From Albifimbria verrucaria (lineage: Eukaryota > Ascomycota > Sordariomycetes > Hypocreales > Stachybotryaceae): DNA of 64,000 nt. This document shows positions 11,628 to 22,832 of this stretch, in pieces. Numbering within the stretch: position 1 is the stretch's first letter; each line of letters begins with the position of its first letter. The notes under the pieces were generated by a model that was not told the DNA's origin, searched no databases, and saw only the letters and a program-made list of their open reading frames with translations. The stretch is taken from positions 434,001 through 498,000 of the forward strand of contig JAHREC010000049.1 in the NCBI GenBank assembly GCA_020081605.1. The letters run 5' to 3'. The position numbers and the translations under genes were made by a program.

Positions 11628-11924
11628 CATGGGCAAAGGTAGGAGACGTAGTTGCGCGGTCCGGGGAATTGATTAAGAAGCGTTTCTTGTCTGGAGCATT
11701 GCGTCCCATAAATACTGCTAGATGAGCCGCCGGTCTGTGATGTGGAGCTTCCATTTTGACAATTTTTTTCCCATGGTGTCTTGACTATTTGCGCGTCGCT
11801 GTTGTGGTGTTTCTGTAAGTTGCCATGTCGTGCCTTGCGATACCTGAGTAGGTACTAGGTAGCAGCAGTAGTGCCCGTGCTACTGAGAAGAGAGAATGCT
11901 TCAGCTGGTTCCCTTTCTTTATTA

Positions 11925-12050
11925 TTATAATTTTTTTTTCTTCTTCCTTTTCTTTTTCTCCCTTTTCGTTTTTCCCTTCTCTTTCTTTTTATATTCTTTT
12001 ATATATTCTTCTTCTTCTTCCTCTCGTGTCTTTCTTTTATCGTCTTCCCA
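11925..12050. repeat. Pyrimidine-rich tract (TTC/TTTC low complexity)
   Basis: A long plus-strand run of T and C in irregular TTC and TTTC units. It has no coding value on either strand. Confidence 0.85.
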
Positions 12051-12651
12051 GATGGACGCCAAAACCACGACGGCGCGTGCACATTGATCACGGTCTTGCT
12101 TGTCCCTCATCCCCATTTTAGGCGTGGGGCCGTCTCTACCCTATAGGCTGCCATTTGCACGCCTGTGGCTTGTGCAGTCAGTCAGTCAGTGTAAGGCTAT
12201 TGTTTGTTACCCTTGATTAACAGGGCAGAAAATACTCCCAGGCTTCGATTTGTTTGATTTTTTGTTCACCATCTTGTTATTGTGGTCAATGCAATTGCCT
12301 TATTTATTATTGTTGTTGTTCATGTGTGTTTTTATTTTTTTAATTTCTCAAGTCAGCACGATTGAACGTCAAAGCCATGTCGTGTGCACTGTATGTCCGG
12401 TCTCTGGAAGCTGGCTCTCTCACCTTTTGGTTTGGGGTCGCTTGGGTGCCGGCCCCCATGGGGTAATGGATCTCCCCCTCCTCCCTCTCCTCATGTGCAT
12501 CTGCTCGGCAGCGCAGCACAGCAAGGTGGCTCGGCTGTTGGATCGTGCATCTCACGCCCAGCCAACTCAATGCATCGCAGCGGCCAAGGTCTGGTTGGAT
12601 TGGGGTTACAGCCGAGGCTGTTCTGACCCCTCACTGCAACGCTGTGTGCCT

Positions 12652-12880
12652 CTTTCACTCTCTCTGTCTCTATCTGTCTGTCTCTGCCTGTGTCTCTGCC
12701 TCTCTGTTTCTGTCCATCTCCTCACTGTAACTGTAACTGTAATTATAGGCATACAGCACGGACTGGCCACTATAGCACACAGCGCACAGCACAAAACACA
12801 GCACTGTATCAGTACTTTCACAGCACTACTCCACATCACACATCAACCACATCACATCAACCACATCACAGCAACGCAGC
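12652..12880. repeat. CT/GT-rich then CA-rich low-complexity tracts upstream of the thioesterase
   Basis: TCTCTGTCTC-type units run to about 12722. CACAGCACA and CATCAACCACAT repeats follow from 12775 to 12880. They sit 150-370 bp upstream of the thioesterase start, so they may be part of its 5' leader or promoter. Confidence 0.75.
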
Positions 12881-13024
12881 CTCTTTGTTGCACCCACCAC
12901 CTTGTCTTACAGCACAACAACTCCAGTAACTGGCCAATGCACTTGAACCATTGGCGCAGCTAAACTCAGCTTCTCATCCCTCAAACTATAGCCCTCATCT
13001 GCATGCACCATCGTCATCGTCATC

Positions 13025-14007
13025 ATGGCTGCCCGCGCCCCTGTCGAGTCTTACATCGCCGTCACCCCGGCTTCTGACCTGGGACCAGACACGTTTAGGA
13101 ACGAGAGGCAAGTCTGATTTCTGCCCCTTTCCCCGTGCTCTCCATGCTCACACTCACCCAACCTCCAGGCCCTTGGTCGTCCAGAAAGGCCGTGGATCCG
13201 TCTTCGGAGGCCTGTTGATGGCCCAGTCCATCTCGGCTGCAAGCGCAACCGTCTCTCCCCAGCATTTCGCCTACACTCAGTCTTCATCCTTCCTACGTCC
13301 CGTCTCCCAGGAAAGCATCTTCTACCGCGTCGAGCGAGTCTCTGACGGCCGCACCTTTGCCACTCGTCTTGTCCGCGCCTTTGAGCGGGCCCACGACGGC
13401 GTCGCTGACAACCTCGTCTACATGGCAACCATATCCTTCCAGAGCCAGCGCCCGCCTCCGGAAAAGACCCTCAACTATAGCAACCCCTTGCCGGACCTCG
13501 ATGGTGCCGCCCCGACAGCATCCCCGAGTTCAGTGGCCGCCTTCTCATCGAGAACAACCGGTCAGGCTCCTACAGCCCTTCAAGCCCGAAGATGAGCCCT
13601 TCGATTGGCGACCAGCCACCTTCAGTGTGCAGGACGCCCCATCTGACTGCCGTACCGCCGGCTTTTCGCGCTCTCACCCTCTCTCAAACAGCACCGCCGC
13701 CGTCAACCTTGCTGCTCTGGCCTACATGTCCGACGAGATATTGATCGGAGTAGCCTTGTTCGCGAACCCCGAGGCAGTCGGGCCTCGCAACAGAAACGTG
13801 GCCATGGCCGCCACCCTCAACCACCACCTGTGGTTTCACGACCCCACGGCCAAGGTAGATGAGTGGATGGTGTGCGAGAGGTCGACCTCGTCTGGCGCCG
13901 ACGGGAGAGTCATGATAAACCAGAATGTTTGGAATCACCAGACAGGGCGCTTGCTGCTGTCATGTACTCAGGAGGCCCTTGTTCGGCTCAAGGGCTCTAA
14001 TCTGTAA
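13025..14007 (+). CDS. Acyl-CoA thioesterase, TesB/type II-like (double hotdog)
   Basis: It hydrolyses acyl-CoA to free acid and CoA, typically in peroxisomes. The ATG at 13025 opens a 27-codon exon ending NER. The next exon starts at 13169 and continues in phase only if the intron begins with GC at 13108 (GCAAGT) and ends CTCCAG at 13168. Family blocks follow: GRGSVFGGLLMAQS, SSFLRPVSQESIFYRVERV, DGRTFATRLVRA, then in the second hotdog LAALAYMSDEILI, ATLNHHLWFHDP and RGxMINQNVWNHQTGRLLLS-like text. Two one-base breaks interrupt it, at the CCCC run 13510-13513 and the CCC run 13576-13578. Near-complete length (about 310 residues). It is next to the trans-enoyl reductase, but such enzymes are also ordinary beta-oxidation genes, so cluster membership is uncertain. 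Confidence 0.82.
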
Positions 14008-14255
14008 AGACGCTGGACGGCTGTGGGGAAATAGCAAGCGACCCAAATGTGTTTCATCATGCTGCCCTCTAGTCACCTTGAGAGACCCTTTATACGAATA
14101 TCTAAAGCAATCACACCTGAAGTAAAGTAGTTTTTGTGTCATGACAAAGTAACACTAGTAACAGCCTTTAACTAACACATCAAACTCGACACCTATGCCC
14201 ACTCACTCATCTCGATACTATTGTCAAATAATTACAATTCAGCAGTCATGCCCTC

Positions 14256-15353
14256 CTAACTGACTGAAGCGACCAATTTTCTTCCTGACACGCTTCCCGA
14301 TTTCAACAGGGTTAGGCCGTCCAGAATGCCTTCGAGCCCTCCGTTCAGTTTTTGCGTTGGGTGAGCCTTCAACTTGCCTTGGTCAAACAGCTTCTGCACC
14401 AGGTTGAAGCTTTTGACCGCCAGTAGCCGCTTCTCCTCGCTTGGGTCTCTTTCGTAAGCTCCGCCAAGGGCAACTCCTTTACCAAACACTTCCATGGCGA
14501 GGATAAACGAGCTGTCGACTGCCCGCCGCTTTCGAAGGCGCTCCTCGGCCACGTGCTCCAGGGACACATATCGGCCTCCAGCTCGTTGGATCGCACCAAA
14601 ACAGCACCCTACGCTCTCCTCGTCGCTGATGCAGTCAATGGCGTACTTCATTCGTCCGCCTGTATGGGCACGGATGGTTGCCCCAACGTCTGGCTTTGCA
14701 TAATCGAACACGGCACTGGCGCCGTATGAGCGCACGAGATCGAAGTTTCGAGGCGAGCAGGTGGCAATGGGATCTAGACCGGACAGCTTGAGCAGCTGAA
14801 TGGCAATGGTCCCTGTTGCGGTGCTACCACCGTAAACCAGCACCGGGAGCGGCACCGTTGCTGGGTTCTCCGGTGTGACCTCCAGGCCCAGCGAGTCTTT
14901 GGACCATAACGCTAGCAGACAGGTAGAGATTGCCGTTCCAAATGTCGCAGCGTCCTCTGCTTCGAGCGAGTCAGGCTTGCGTAGCAAAAGTCCAGGATCT
15001 GCTCTCAGGTACTCTGAGAAAGCACCCGTGTCTGGAGCGGCCGGGTTAGAGCCGTGCATCCCTCCGAACACGGCATCTCCGGGCTTCAGTTGTGTTTCCG
15101 TGCCATCGGCAATGCTGACCACGGTGCCCGCAAAGTCCATTCCAACTACAGCACCGGGCGCTGGAAACTTGGCTCCCATTTTATAGTCACTAGGGTTTAG
15201 GCCTACGGCATGCGTTCTCACTAGAACAGTACCGGGAAGCAAGCCAGGTATGGCAACGCCTGATGCAAAGCAGGGTTTACCATGCTCGTCTTCTATTATC
15301 GCCCTTTGTGTTGGAGGCACGGCTGGTGATGCTGTTGTTGTTGAATCCATCAT
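14256..15353 (-). CDS. Stand-alone trans-enoyl reductase (zinc-less MDR family) for a PKS-NRPS
   Basis: Medium-chain reductases of this type (LovC, ApdC, CcsC class) bind NADPH and reduce enoyl intermediates on a partner megasynthase with a dead ER domain. The single exon from the double ATG at 15353/15350 gives about 365 residues, the usual length. Landmarks are HAVGLNPSDYKMG, GAVVGMDFAGTVV, PGDAVFGGMHG, AFSEYLRADPG, the nucleotide-binding segment LVYGGSTATGTIAIQLLK and ATCSPRNFDLVRSYGA. The cysteines that would hold structural zinc in alcohol dehydrogenases are absent, as expected. The frame is intact from end to end, unlike most neighbours. The PKS-NRPS at 23.8 kb has lost its own ER motif, which makes it the natural partner. 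A frame-open extension upstream to 15443 has no ATG advantage, so I use 15353. Confidence 0.85.
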   Translation of the reverse strand: MMDSTTTASPAVPPTQRAIIEDEHGKPCFASGVAIPGLLPGTVLVRTHAVGLNPSDYKMGAKFPAPGAVVGMDFAGTVVSIADGTETQLKPGDAVFGGMHGSNPAAPDTGAFSEYLRADPGLLLRKPDSLEAEDAATFGTAISTCLLALWSKDSLGLEVTPENPATVPLPVLVYGGSTATGTIAIQLLKLSGLDPIATCSPRNFDLVRSYGASAVFDYAKPDVGATIRAHTGGRMKYAIDCISDEESVGCCFGAIQRAGGRYVSLEHVAEERLRKRRAVDSSFILAMEVFGKGVALGGAYERDPSEEKRLLAVKSFNLVQKLFDQGKLKAHPTQKLNGGLEGILDGLTLLKSGSVSGRKLVASVS

Positions 15354-16314
15354 GGCGTGAGTGCCCTGCAGAAGCTTGGTACGGAGTAGCCGAGTCACAA
15401 AGAGAAAATCAGTACCAGTGTCGACGTGCTCTCGACTATACAACTAAACACCGGCCAAGTGAAGGATCGTCTTCTCCGAGGTTTAACTAACTTCCCAATT
15501 GGCCTTATCGTGGTACAGCACTATGGCCAGGGTTATGGCCAGGGTGTACACACAGCATTGCTATTTAGGCTGTCCTCGCACACTTTCAGCTTGTAGTAGT
15601 TCATGTTCATAACATGTGCCCTGTTTGTATGCTTCCCAGTTTAGAAACCTGCCTTAGTTGCCACCGACAGGTCCCTTGCAGATCCCTGTGAGACGAGTCC
15701 TAGAATACCACAGCAATTCTCACGCCAAGTAGGTATGTCTCAACAGGCAACTACATCGCCTTGCGTGAAACGGTGCCATTCGGCAATCCTGTACAAAAGT
15801 ACTTCCGGAACTGCCACTGGGATTTCCCCAGACGCGTCAGGGTGTATCACTTCCCTCATTTGGGTCGCATCGGGCGCACAACCCTGAGCCAACGACATAA
15901 CCATGATGCCGGCATTGCCCAATTAGCGAGGTTCCTTGCGGAGTACTCCAAGATACTTGAGATCGCTGACCCAAACCCTGCACGAGCTTTCTCGCACTGT
16001 ATGCACCAAGCCTTATTCTACGCGTTGATGCGGCACAGAATGCGACCCTGTGGCAGATGCCAGTGAAGTGACGGGTAGAAGCCAAACCACTTTGGCCATT
16101 CGTCCATTCGTTTGACGTGACATTCTACGAATAATACCGGCATACTATCATACCCTTCCGCCTGGGTGATGTGGCAGAAGGCGCAGCGTAAGTTACATCT
16201 CCGTACGCTCATCTATGATATAACTGCACCACCTCTTCCTACAACTGACCATGCAGCGACATAGACGTGTGGAACCCTTGCCAATACAGATGAACCTGTA
16301 CTTTGGCTAGCATC
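15354..16314. other. Divergent promoter region between trans-ER and DHA2 transporter
   Basis: About 960 bp between two divergently transcribed genes. Small open frames on both strands have no motifs. It probably carries both promoters; no TCG-N5-CGA element was found by eye. Confidence 0.5.
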
Positions 16315-18149
16315 ATGGGTCTTCCTCCTCAGCCCGGGCCCCAGTCGGGGAATGGGGCTTCCCAATTGGCCACGCCGAGACAGGCACGGGCGGTGCAAAG
16401 ACGCTTCGCCATGGGCTCCGGTTCTGGGCGGTCATGGTCGGACTAGGGATCACCTTGATCCTGAGTGCCCTCGAACACTCCGTGTTGGTCACGGCTGCCC
16501 CAGTCGTCCTCTCAGAAGTCTCGCTGGGCTACAATTGGGTATGGCTGACCAATGCATTCTTTCTTTGCAGCGCAGCTTTCCAGCCGCTCTTCGGCCAGCT
16601 GTTCAACATCTTTGGACGAAAGCCAGTGACTCTATGCATCATTGCTTTGTTCGTTCTTGGCAGCGGAATATGTGGTGGTGCAACGAACGCTGCCATGCTC
16701 ATCGCTGGGCGGGCCGTACAAGGAGTCGGTTCCGGTGGCATTGTCACTGCATTTGGTACGTTTGGCTCGTGAAGAGAGGCGCCTCCCTGGTCGCCAATTC
16801 TACGCATTTCGCTATGAGAATCCTGACTCTAACGTGCTTTTCAGAAACAATCGTATCCGATCTAGTCCCTCTGCGAAGCCGAGGAAGCTACATTGCCGTA
16901 ATTATGCTGATATACGCCATTGGTACCACTTTAGGACCCTTCATCGGTGGTGCTATTGTGGAAACCGGGACTTGGCGATGGATTTTCTACATTAATCTCC
17001 CTATCGGCGGCGTCTCGTTCCTCATCATCTCCTTCTTCTTCAATGACCAGTACAGACGCCATGAATCACCAATTCGCAGCTTGAAGCGCATTGACTTCGT
17101 TGGCAATGGCCTCATTATTGCTAGTACTACCGCCATGCTGTATGCCTTGAGTTACGCGGGTACCCGTTATTCTTGGTCATCTTGGCATACGCTTGTCCCC
17201 CTACTTTGTGGGGTTGGTGGATATGGCATCTTCGCAGTGTATGAGACGAGCCGCTGGGCTCCAGCTGAGCCAGTCATGCCCTCAAGACTGTTTGCCAGGC
17301 GAACCTCTGCTATTGTTGCAATCAACAACTTCCAGAATCAACTCTTGATGTGGTGGGGATCTTCTTCTTGCCTGTTTACTTCCAAGCAGTACAGCTGGAT
17401 AGTCCTCGCCGCGCTGGAGTTTGTCTGATTCCCTTGTCACTTTTTGGAATACCCGCAGCCGCGGTTGCAGGCGCCGTTCTTGCTCGAGTTGGCCGCTATA
17501 AGATGATTCATTTGATAGGATTCTCCCTTTTCATGATTGGCAGAGGCTTATATACGCTTCTTGATGAAACGACACCTACGGCTGAATGGGTAGCGTATCA
17601 ACTCGTGGCTGGAGTAGGTGGAGGTATGCTTCTCAACACGCTCCTACCGGCTTTCCAAGCTCCTTTAGAGGAGGCAGACCAAGCAACGGCAACTGCAGCG
17701 TTCAACTGCATACGAACATTAGGAAGCGCTTGGGGATTGCCATCCCTGCTGCTGTCTTTGCTAACCGCGTCGATGAGATTGTCAGAGGCGGTGCTATCAC
17801 CGACAAAGCGGCTAGTGAGCAGCTAATCAGTGGTGGCGCCTACCAGCATGCGTCGGCAATGTTCGTGAAGCAATTCGAGCCCCAAACACAGCTCGAGATT
17901 CGAAGAGTATATCGTGACGCTATTAGATATATCTTCCTTGTAAGCTTCGCCTTTATGGGACTTGCTCTGCTGTTGGCTGTGTTTGAAAGAGATGTGCCAT
18001 TGCGCAAAGAGCTAAATACCAAGTATGGTATGAAAGTTGACAAGGAAGCCGAGAATGGCCAACAGAGCGGCAACAATTCTTCTAATATCGAGAGTAACAC
18101 TTCAAGCCACCTCCATGAACCCATTCAAGAGGCACACCTCAAGCGCTAG
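16315..18149 (+). CDS. MFS multidrug exporter, DHA2 (14-helix) family
   Basis: A drug:proton antiporter of the type often coded inside fungal toxin and metabolite clusters, probably exporting the product. The ATG at 16315 starts a hydrophilic leader. Helices follow: WAVMVGLGITLILSALEHSV, WLTNAFFLCSAAFQPLFGQL, GRKPVTLCIIALFVLGSGIC, the motif-C-like GRAVQGVGSGGI, GTTLGPFIGGAIVETGTWRW and FYINLPIGGVSF. One intron (donor near 16755, acceptor TTTTCAG near 16843) joins TAF to ETIVSDLVPLRSRGSY. Three one-base breaks occur: near 16413-16415, near 17349-17352 (before VGIFFLPVYFQAV) and in GGGG at 17732-17735. The last adds a C-terminal helix and an acidic, serine-rich cytoplasmic tail. About 580 residues in all. 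Confidence 0.85.
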
Positions 18150-18408
18150 GATACCAAAGTTGGGATGAACTGGGGTCAAGACTAGCACTATCATAAAATT
18201 AATCCGGGTAGTACTGGGACTGGTTGAATAGCCACGATGGAGAAATTGAATGCAATTATTTAATGGAATCATCATCCATCATTAAGAGTGTTACTAGACG
18301 CGTGCATGATTTAACATTTACTTCATAATATTCTTTGATTATCTACTTTGATGTGAATACTTGCGTATCATCCCCACCATGCAAATGGCGGGAGTTGCTA
18401 GAAAGCCC

Positions 18409-20343
18409 CTACAATTCCTTCCGAGATACTGGAGAGAACTTGACCATCAACTCTGGTTTTACAAAGAACCCGTAAGACGGAAAATCTTTCTCGAAATCAA
18501 TCGGTCGAGTAGGGACGCCCTTTAGATCAAAAGTCCATAGGACCTTGGCGACAAACAATCTGGCCAACATCCATGCCATTTCCTTACCAGGGCAACCCCT
18601 AGGTCCATAGCTGAATGGAACAAAGGCTTTGAGGTTATCTTCGGAGAACTTGGGATCGTACTGGGGTGGCCCTTGGTAAGCCAACGCTGGGGTCGGAAAC
18701 TGCGCGGCTCGAAGAAATATTTGGGATTCCTGTGAGTAGCGAAGAAGCAGGTTTGACAATACACCTACAGCCTTTACGTTAGTTTTCGTAGAAATGCTAT
18801 AGTCAAGAAAAGCACTAATCTTACGCCCTTCGGTAGATAGACGCCATCCACACTTGCACCCGGACTCTCACGGGGCAACCCGGTGTTGCTGCTGGGGAAG
18901 AGTCGGAGAGATTCATTCAAACAGGCTTCCAAGTACTTCAGAGATCCCAGAGCTGAAGGAACAATGTCCTCATATCGTTCAAAGGAACTTCTGATCTCCT
19001 CAGCTAGGTGCTGTTGCATTTCGACCTCCCTGACCAGGTAGAATAGTGTACTATACCACCACGTCGAGATGGTCTCATATTGCGCAAATAGCATTTGAGT
19101 TACCAGCTGCTCCAAGGCACGCATCTCACTAGGACCGGAGGGTGGGATGCCGTCGGACGGCATAAGCTGCTCGAAGTAGTCCCGATATTCCATATCCTGT
19201 CTCTGATCAAGTCGCCGCTTGACCTCTTTTCGCCCAGTTTTGATTACCTCTGGCACGGAACTCATGGTTGAGAATGGCAGGACAAGATACTTTAACCATG
19301 ACAAGGTTGGAAATCGCCTGGAGACTTGTGATACCGTAGAAAATGCGTTAAATCCAAGGATAACACTGAGGAATGGGGAGTTCTTCCTGGTAATGCCACA
19401 AGTCAACAATAAAGTCTTCAAATGATGGAATCACGCTTTGTGTTGTGCTTAGACGACTTACTGTCTCTCATTTGACCCAGCTTTCGGCTATATGTAATGT
19501 CTGCCGATATATCCATAGCCAACCAGTTGGTCCAGTCTTTGAAATCTATGCCGGTTGAGCTATCTCCTGAGATCTTCATCTGTTCAACGAAGTAGTCGAT
19601 ATATTCTTGCACTATGTGCTCTTTTGCCGTGATCGACCTTGAGCTAAAGGCAGGAGAAATCTGCTTCGCAACCTTTCGGTGCTGTACAGGGTCGCGCTCG
19701 AAAACGAGACCCCTCGCTCATCACCGAAATCGTTGATTTCTGTTTTAGTGAAAAGCTCAAGGGACTTGACATGGCTCCCATACATATCTAAGAGCGGTGA
19801 TCAGATATGGCCTAGCAAGTTCGGAGGGCATATTGAACCTACCGACATATGACTGTGGAGCACCAAAGACAACCTCGTTAGGTGCTATACGCACAAAATC
19901 ACCTGTTTCATTTGTTGTTGGTCACAATGAGTCCAGCATGTAAATAATTTTCAGGCTTTCATACCATATTTCTTCAATGCATTTTCAATGGCCCAAGGAT
20001 ACCGGCCGGTGAGGCTTAAGGGTCATCAGTAGATGGCCCATGAACAAGAGCATAGAGTAGTTGACATACCAGTGGTACGCGTACCAGATGTTAGAAACGG
20101 ATGCAATCTTTGGGCCTGGGAATCCAGCAAGTGGATGAAAGTACGACAGATAGACATATCGAGACGCTGCATATGCTATCACCTAGACGAGGGGCAAGGA
20201 AGGGTTAGAGCAAGCGGCAACATATTGTGTAACAAGTATTCAGGCCACAAGACGTACTATTCCGGCACCGATGTACTGAAGACGGTACAGTATGGCCGAA
20301 TCCCACAGGAGACAGCAGTGGGTGCGAAATCATAGAAGCCCAT
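18409..20343 (-). CDS. Cytochrome P450 monooxygenase
   Basis: A membrane-anchored heme monooxygenase, probably a tailoring oxidase of the adjacent PKS-NRPS. From the ATG at 20343 an N-terminal hydrophobic segment leads, after an intron, to HPLAGFPGPKIASVSNIWY, the proline-rich hinge. Later blocks are DWTNWLAMDISADITYSRKL, the K-helix LEACLNESLRLFP (ExxR), the FFEPRSFRPQRWL segment (PERF-like) and the heme loop FVPFSYGPRGCPGKEMAW (FxxGxRxCxG with the heme cysteine). Several introns are present, for example donors after YLPKG and after MRDS. The I-helix reads LFAQYETIST, where AGxxT would be usual. Frame breaks occur at the CCC run 20302-20304, at CCTGG near 19389-19390 (one extra base) and at the GGGG run 18663-18666. 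About 500 residues. Confidence 0.85.
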
Positions 20344-21442
20344 GACGGTGGTCGAATTCCAATCGGCTTCATTCACGTAAACAATAATCCTCTTTCGGGG
20401 TGAGTTGCGCGAGAGAGCTTGGGACGCCGCGTTCCTGTTGCTTGTGGCTTATCAATTTGTCGGTCGCCCACAATAGGTTGGTCGTCGCAACAAATGCCCG
20501 GAGATGGAGCATGCTTCAGCAGCTGAGAAGTAATCATTAAGATGAGCCGAGGCCAAGACTGCAGCCTGGATTGAATTTGGAGTCGTAATGGAAAAGAGGA
20601 GTGCTGCATATGCAATGCTACGGTGTGATGCTCAGTGGGGATCGTGTATTCCTCCGCGCAAGTCCCTACTGTGCTTGCTCATGCTGCTCGGTTGTCTCAA
20701 CCACGTGTACTCTGTACTGCAACTCGTGTAGGAAGGCTGTGAGTGTGGGCTCCAGTTCCAAAGCAGGGCAATTGATTGCTGTTTTTAGCCAAAACACACC
20801 CCCATGCTACTAGCTTGGCACCAACCATGACTTGGGTGGTCATCAGGGATTGGATGTGCATGCGACACTTGTTATTCGTTGCCTCGGAATGAACACAAGG
20901 ATCTTCATTGTAGAAGGTGACATGGCTGATCAATTGCTGGAAGCGTACCATGGGTGTGGTACAGCATCTGTAATGACGGTGCAGCGTCGCCTTATTGGCA
21001 GGCAAACTTGGTCTGGGCGGAACAGGCGGACACATAGCGGAGCTCCGACCTAGATGCGGATGTTGCCGCCCGGCTCCTCTCGCGGATGAGCGTATGCTTC
21101 CGGAGGTAGCGTGTCAAGCTGAAGAGAATCTGACTTGGGTTCGTTCCTTCAGGATCGATACGACCTGGTGGCTTGCTGTGATAATGAACTACACCACGAA
21201 GCCAGATCGACTGGGAATGATGACTCCACGATATTGGCAGATAACCGAGAATGGAGAACTTCCTGTCAATCTAGGACCCATGCCGTATTTTGCGTATTTA
21301 TTCCTTTTAATTAAAAAGAGAACTTGGTGTATTGTTACATCATTTGCTGCCCGCTCACTCAGCGACTACAACCAGTATACAGAATTGTTTCCCCTCCGAT
21401 GATACACTAGCAACCCTACGTTTTCCCCTGCCATGTAACAGT
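20344..21442. other. 1.1 kb intergenic, no gene seen
   Basis: It lies between the P450 start and the 3' end of the second Pth11-like gene. Frames of 70-135 codons exist on both strands but show no motifs, and none reads like protein. It should include the P450 promoter. Confidence 0.45.
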
Positions 21443-22832
21443 TCAAGCCCGATACCTGCCGTCTTCTACAGTCTGATCCACACTTCGCTTAACATGAATG
21501 TTACCATCCAGAGGCCTGATGTCTTCCAAAGCGACATCCTTCGTCGCGCCAGCTGACATCTCGTGAGGTGCCGGCCAGGCCAACCCCTTGGTACTTTCGG
21601 TCTCGAGCTGGCTCCATCCTCTCCTCTGAGCGCTACCATCCGTATTGAGTGATCTGACAGAGCTTTGCCCTTCGGTTCCACGATCCTTGGATCCTCTGAG
21701 TGCGGAGACGCTGACTTTGGATGTGAGACGGCTCCAAAATCCCTGCTCGGGAAGCAAGGGCTTGAATACGGGCGCACAGCAGCAGATAATGGACACTGCC
21801 ATCTGGACTGTAGCCCAAAGTCCCAAGACAGTGAAAATATCTGTAGTATGTTTAGAAAGAAGAACATTCCATAGGTCTCGGAGTAATTCTTACCAAACGT
21901 GTCGAGCGAGTATTGGAAGTAAATCTTCAAAAGCCCGATAACACCCACGCTGCAGGTATTGTTAGTGTTTGTAGATATAAGATGATGGCTCCGGTGGCAC
22001 TCACAAGCTTCCAAGTCCAAAGAGAAAACGCAACCTCCATTTAGTCATGCTGCTCATGTTGATGGATCGAATCATCACCATGGCGAGCACAACCAAGGCG
22101 AAATCAACAAACGTGTTGACCGTCTCACCCGCAACCACTTGAACATCGGTTTTCATGCAGGTTCCTGGAGACAGGGGAACCAAAACTTGCTGAGCGGCTT
22201 ACATGCCAAGCCATACAAGATTATCATTGCCAAGGTCCATAAGATATGGAGGGCGAGGAGGACGTAGATACATCGTAGGTAGGTGCGGTTAACTCCAAAA
22301 ATTCGGTGGTATAGAGCCATGATGCTCAGTTTGACGAAGAACATTTGCCCCACGAACAAGTAGAGCATAGCGTATGTTTCCTGTTTGTATGGACCCGTTA
22401 GAATGTTCGAACTGGATACCACGAAAGCGAGTAAGGTATGGAAACGCATAACGAACCTTTCGCAAGCTTGCGAACTCCAGGGGATGCTGTACCGCCACCA
22501 GCCCAGGGTTTCTGCCGCTCAGTGCAATCATGACTTCAGAAAACGCAACAGTTAGTCTTTTCTCTAGGTGCCTCAGGGATGTAACTGAAGTAAAGCAGCG
22601 CCTCGCTCCCGTAAAGTGTCCTTGAAAACTTACCCTGCGTTCCCATGATGGTATGGGCCAAGAAACAGATTTGCGAAAGCAAAGCGAACCAGTCTTCCCA
22701 GGCCACTCGTCGCCCACCACGTCGGGTGGCATAGAACCGAAGAATCACGCATATCGTAGTAACCGGCAGGCTCACAATATTGATAATAAAGAGAGACCCT
22801 TGAGAGGTACCTGGTTCTACTTTGTACGCCAT
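21443..22832 (-). CDS. Pth11-like integral membrane protein, divergent from the PKS-NRPS
   Basis: A second seven-helix fungal rhodopsin-fold protein, unlike the one at 5.4 kb in sequence. The start at 22832 gives a short outside segment, then FIINIVSLPVTTICVILRFY and the ARRGGRRVAWEDWFALLSQ-like first loop (text runs ATRRGGRRVAWEDWF). After introns come ETYAMLYLFVGQMFFVKLSI, ALYHRIFGV, YVLLALHILWTLAMIILYGL, CKPLSKFW, DFALVVLAMVMIRS, KWRLRFLFGLGSL, VGVIGLLKIYFQYSL and GLWATVQMAVSIICCCAPV. A long hydrophilic, serine-rich cytoplasmic tail ends at 21443. One break at the GGGG run 22174-22177 (plus strand) separates the fourth and fifth helices. Sharing the 1 kb promoter region with the megasynthase suggests co-regulation, for example sensing or trafficking, but this is inference. 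Confidence 0.78.

Larger units (their letters stand above)
10669..13024. other. 2.4 kb low-complexity intergenic region
   Basis: No gene with motifs is visible. It is packed with simple repeats: ATGA-type units near 10681-10720, a 13-bp tandem repeat at 11570-11627, a pyrimidine-rich tract around 11925-12050, CT/GT tracts at 12652-12722, and CA/CATCAAC-rich tracts at 12775-12880. It lies between two divergent genes (GH131 leftwards, thioesterase rightwards), so it contains both promoters. Confidence 0.55.

Noticed and set aside
11341..12130. Several 60-140 codon frames on both strands
   Set aside because: They arise from tandem and pyrimidine-rich repeats and have abnormal composition.
14256..15353. 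Ordinary zinc alcohol dehydrogenase
   Set aside because: Lacks zinc-binding cysteines and has the NPSDYKMG and STATGTIAIQLLK text of trans-ER proteins next to a PKS-NRPS with a dead ER.
20373..21402. Frames of 70-135 codons between P450 and Pth11-like gene
   Set aside because: No motifs, no signal peptides, no splice logic.
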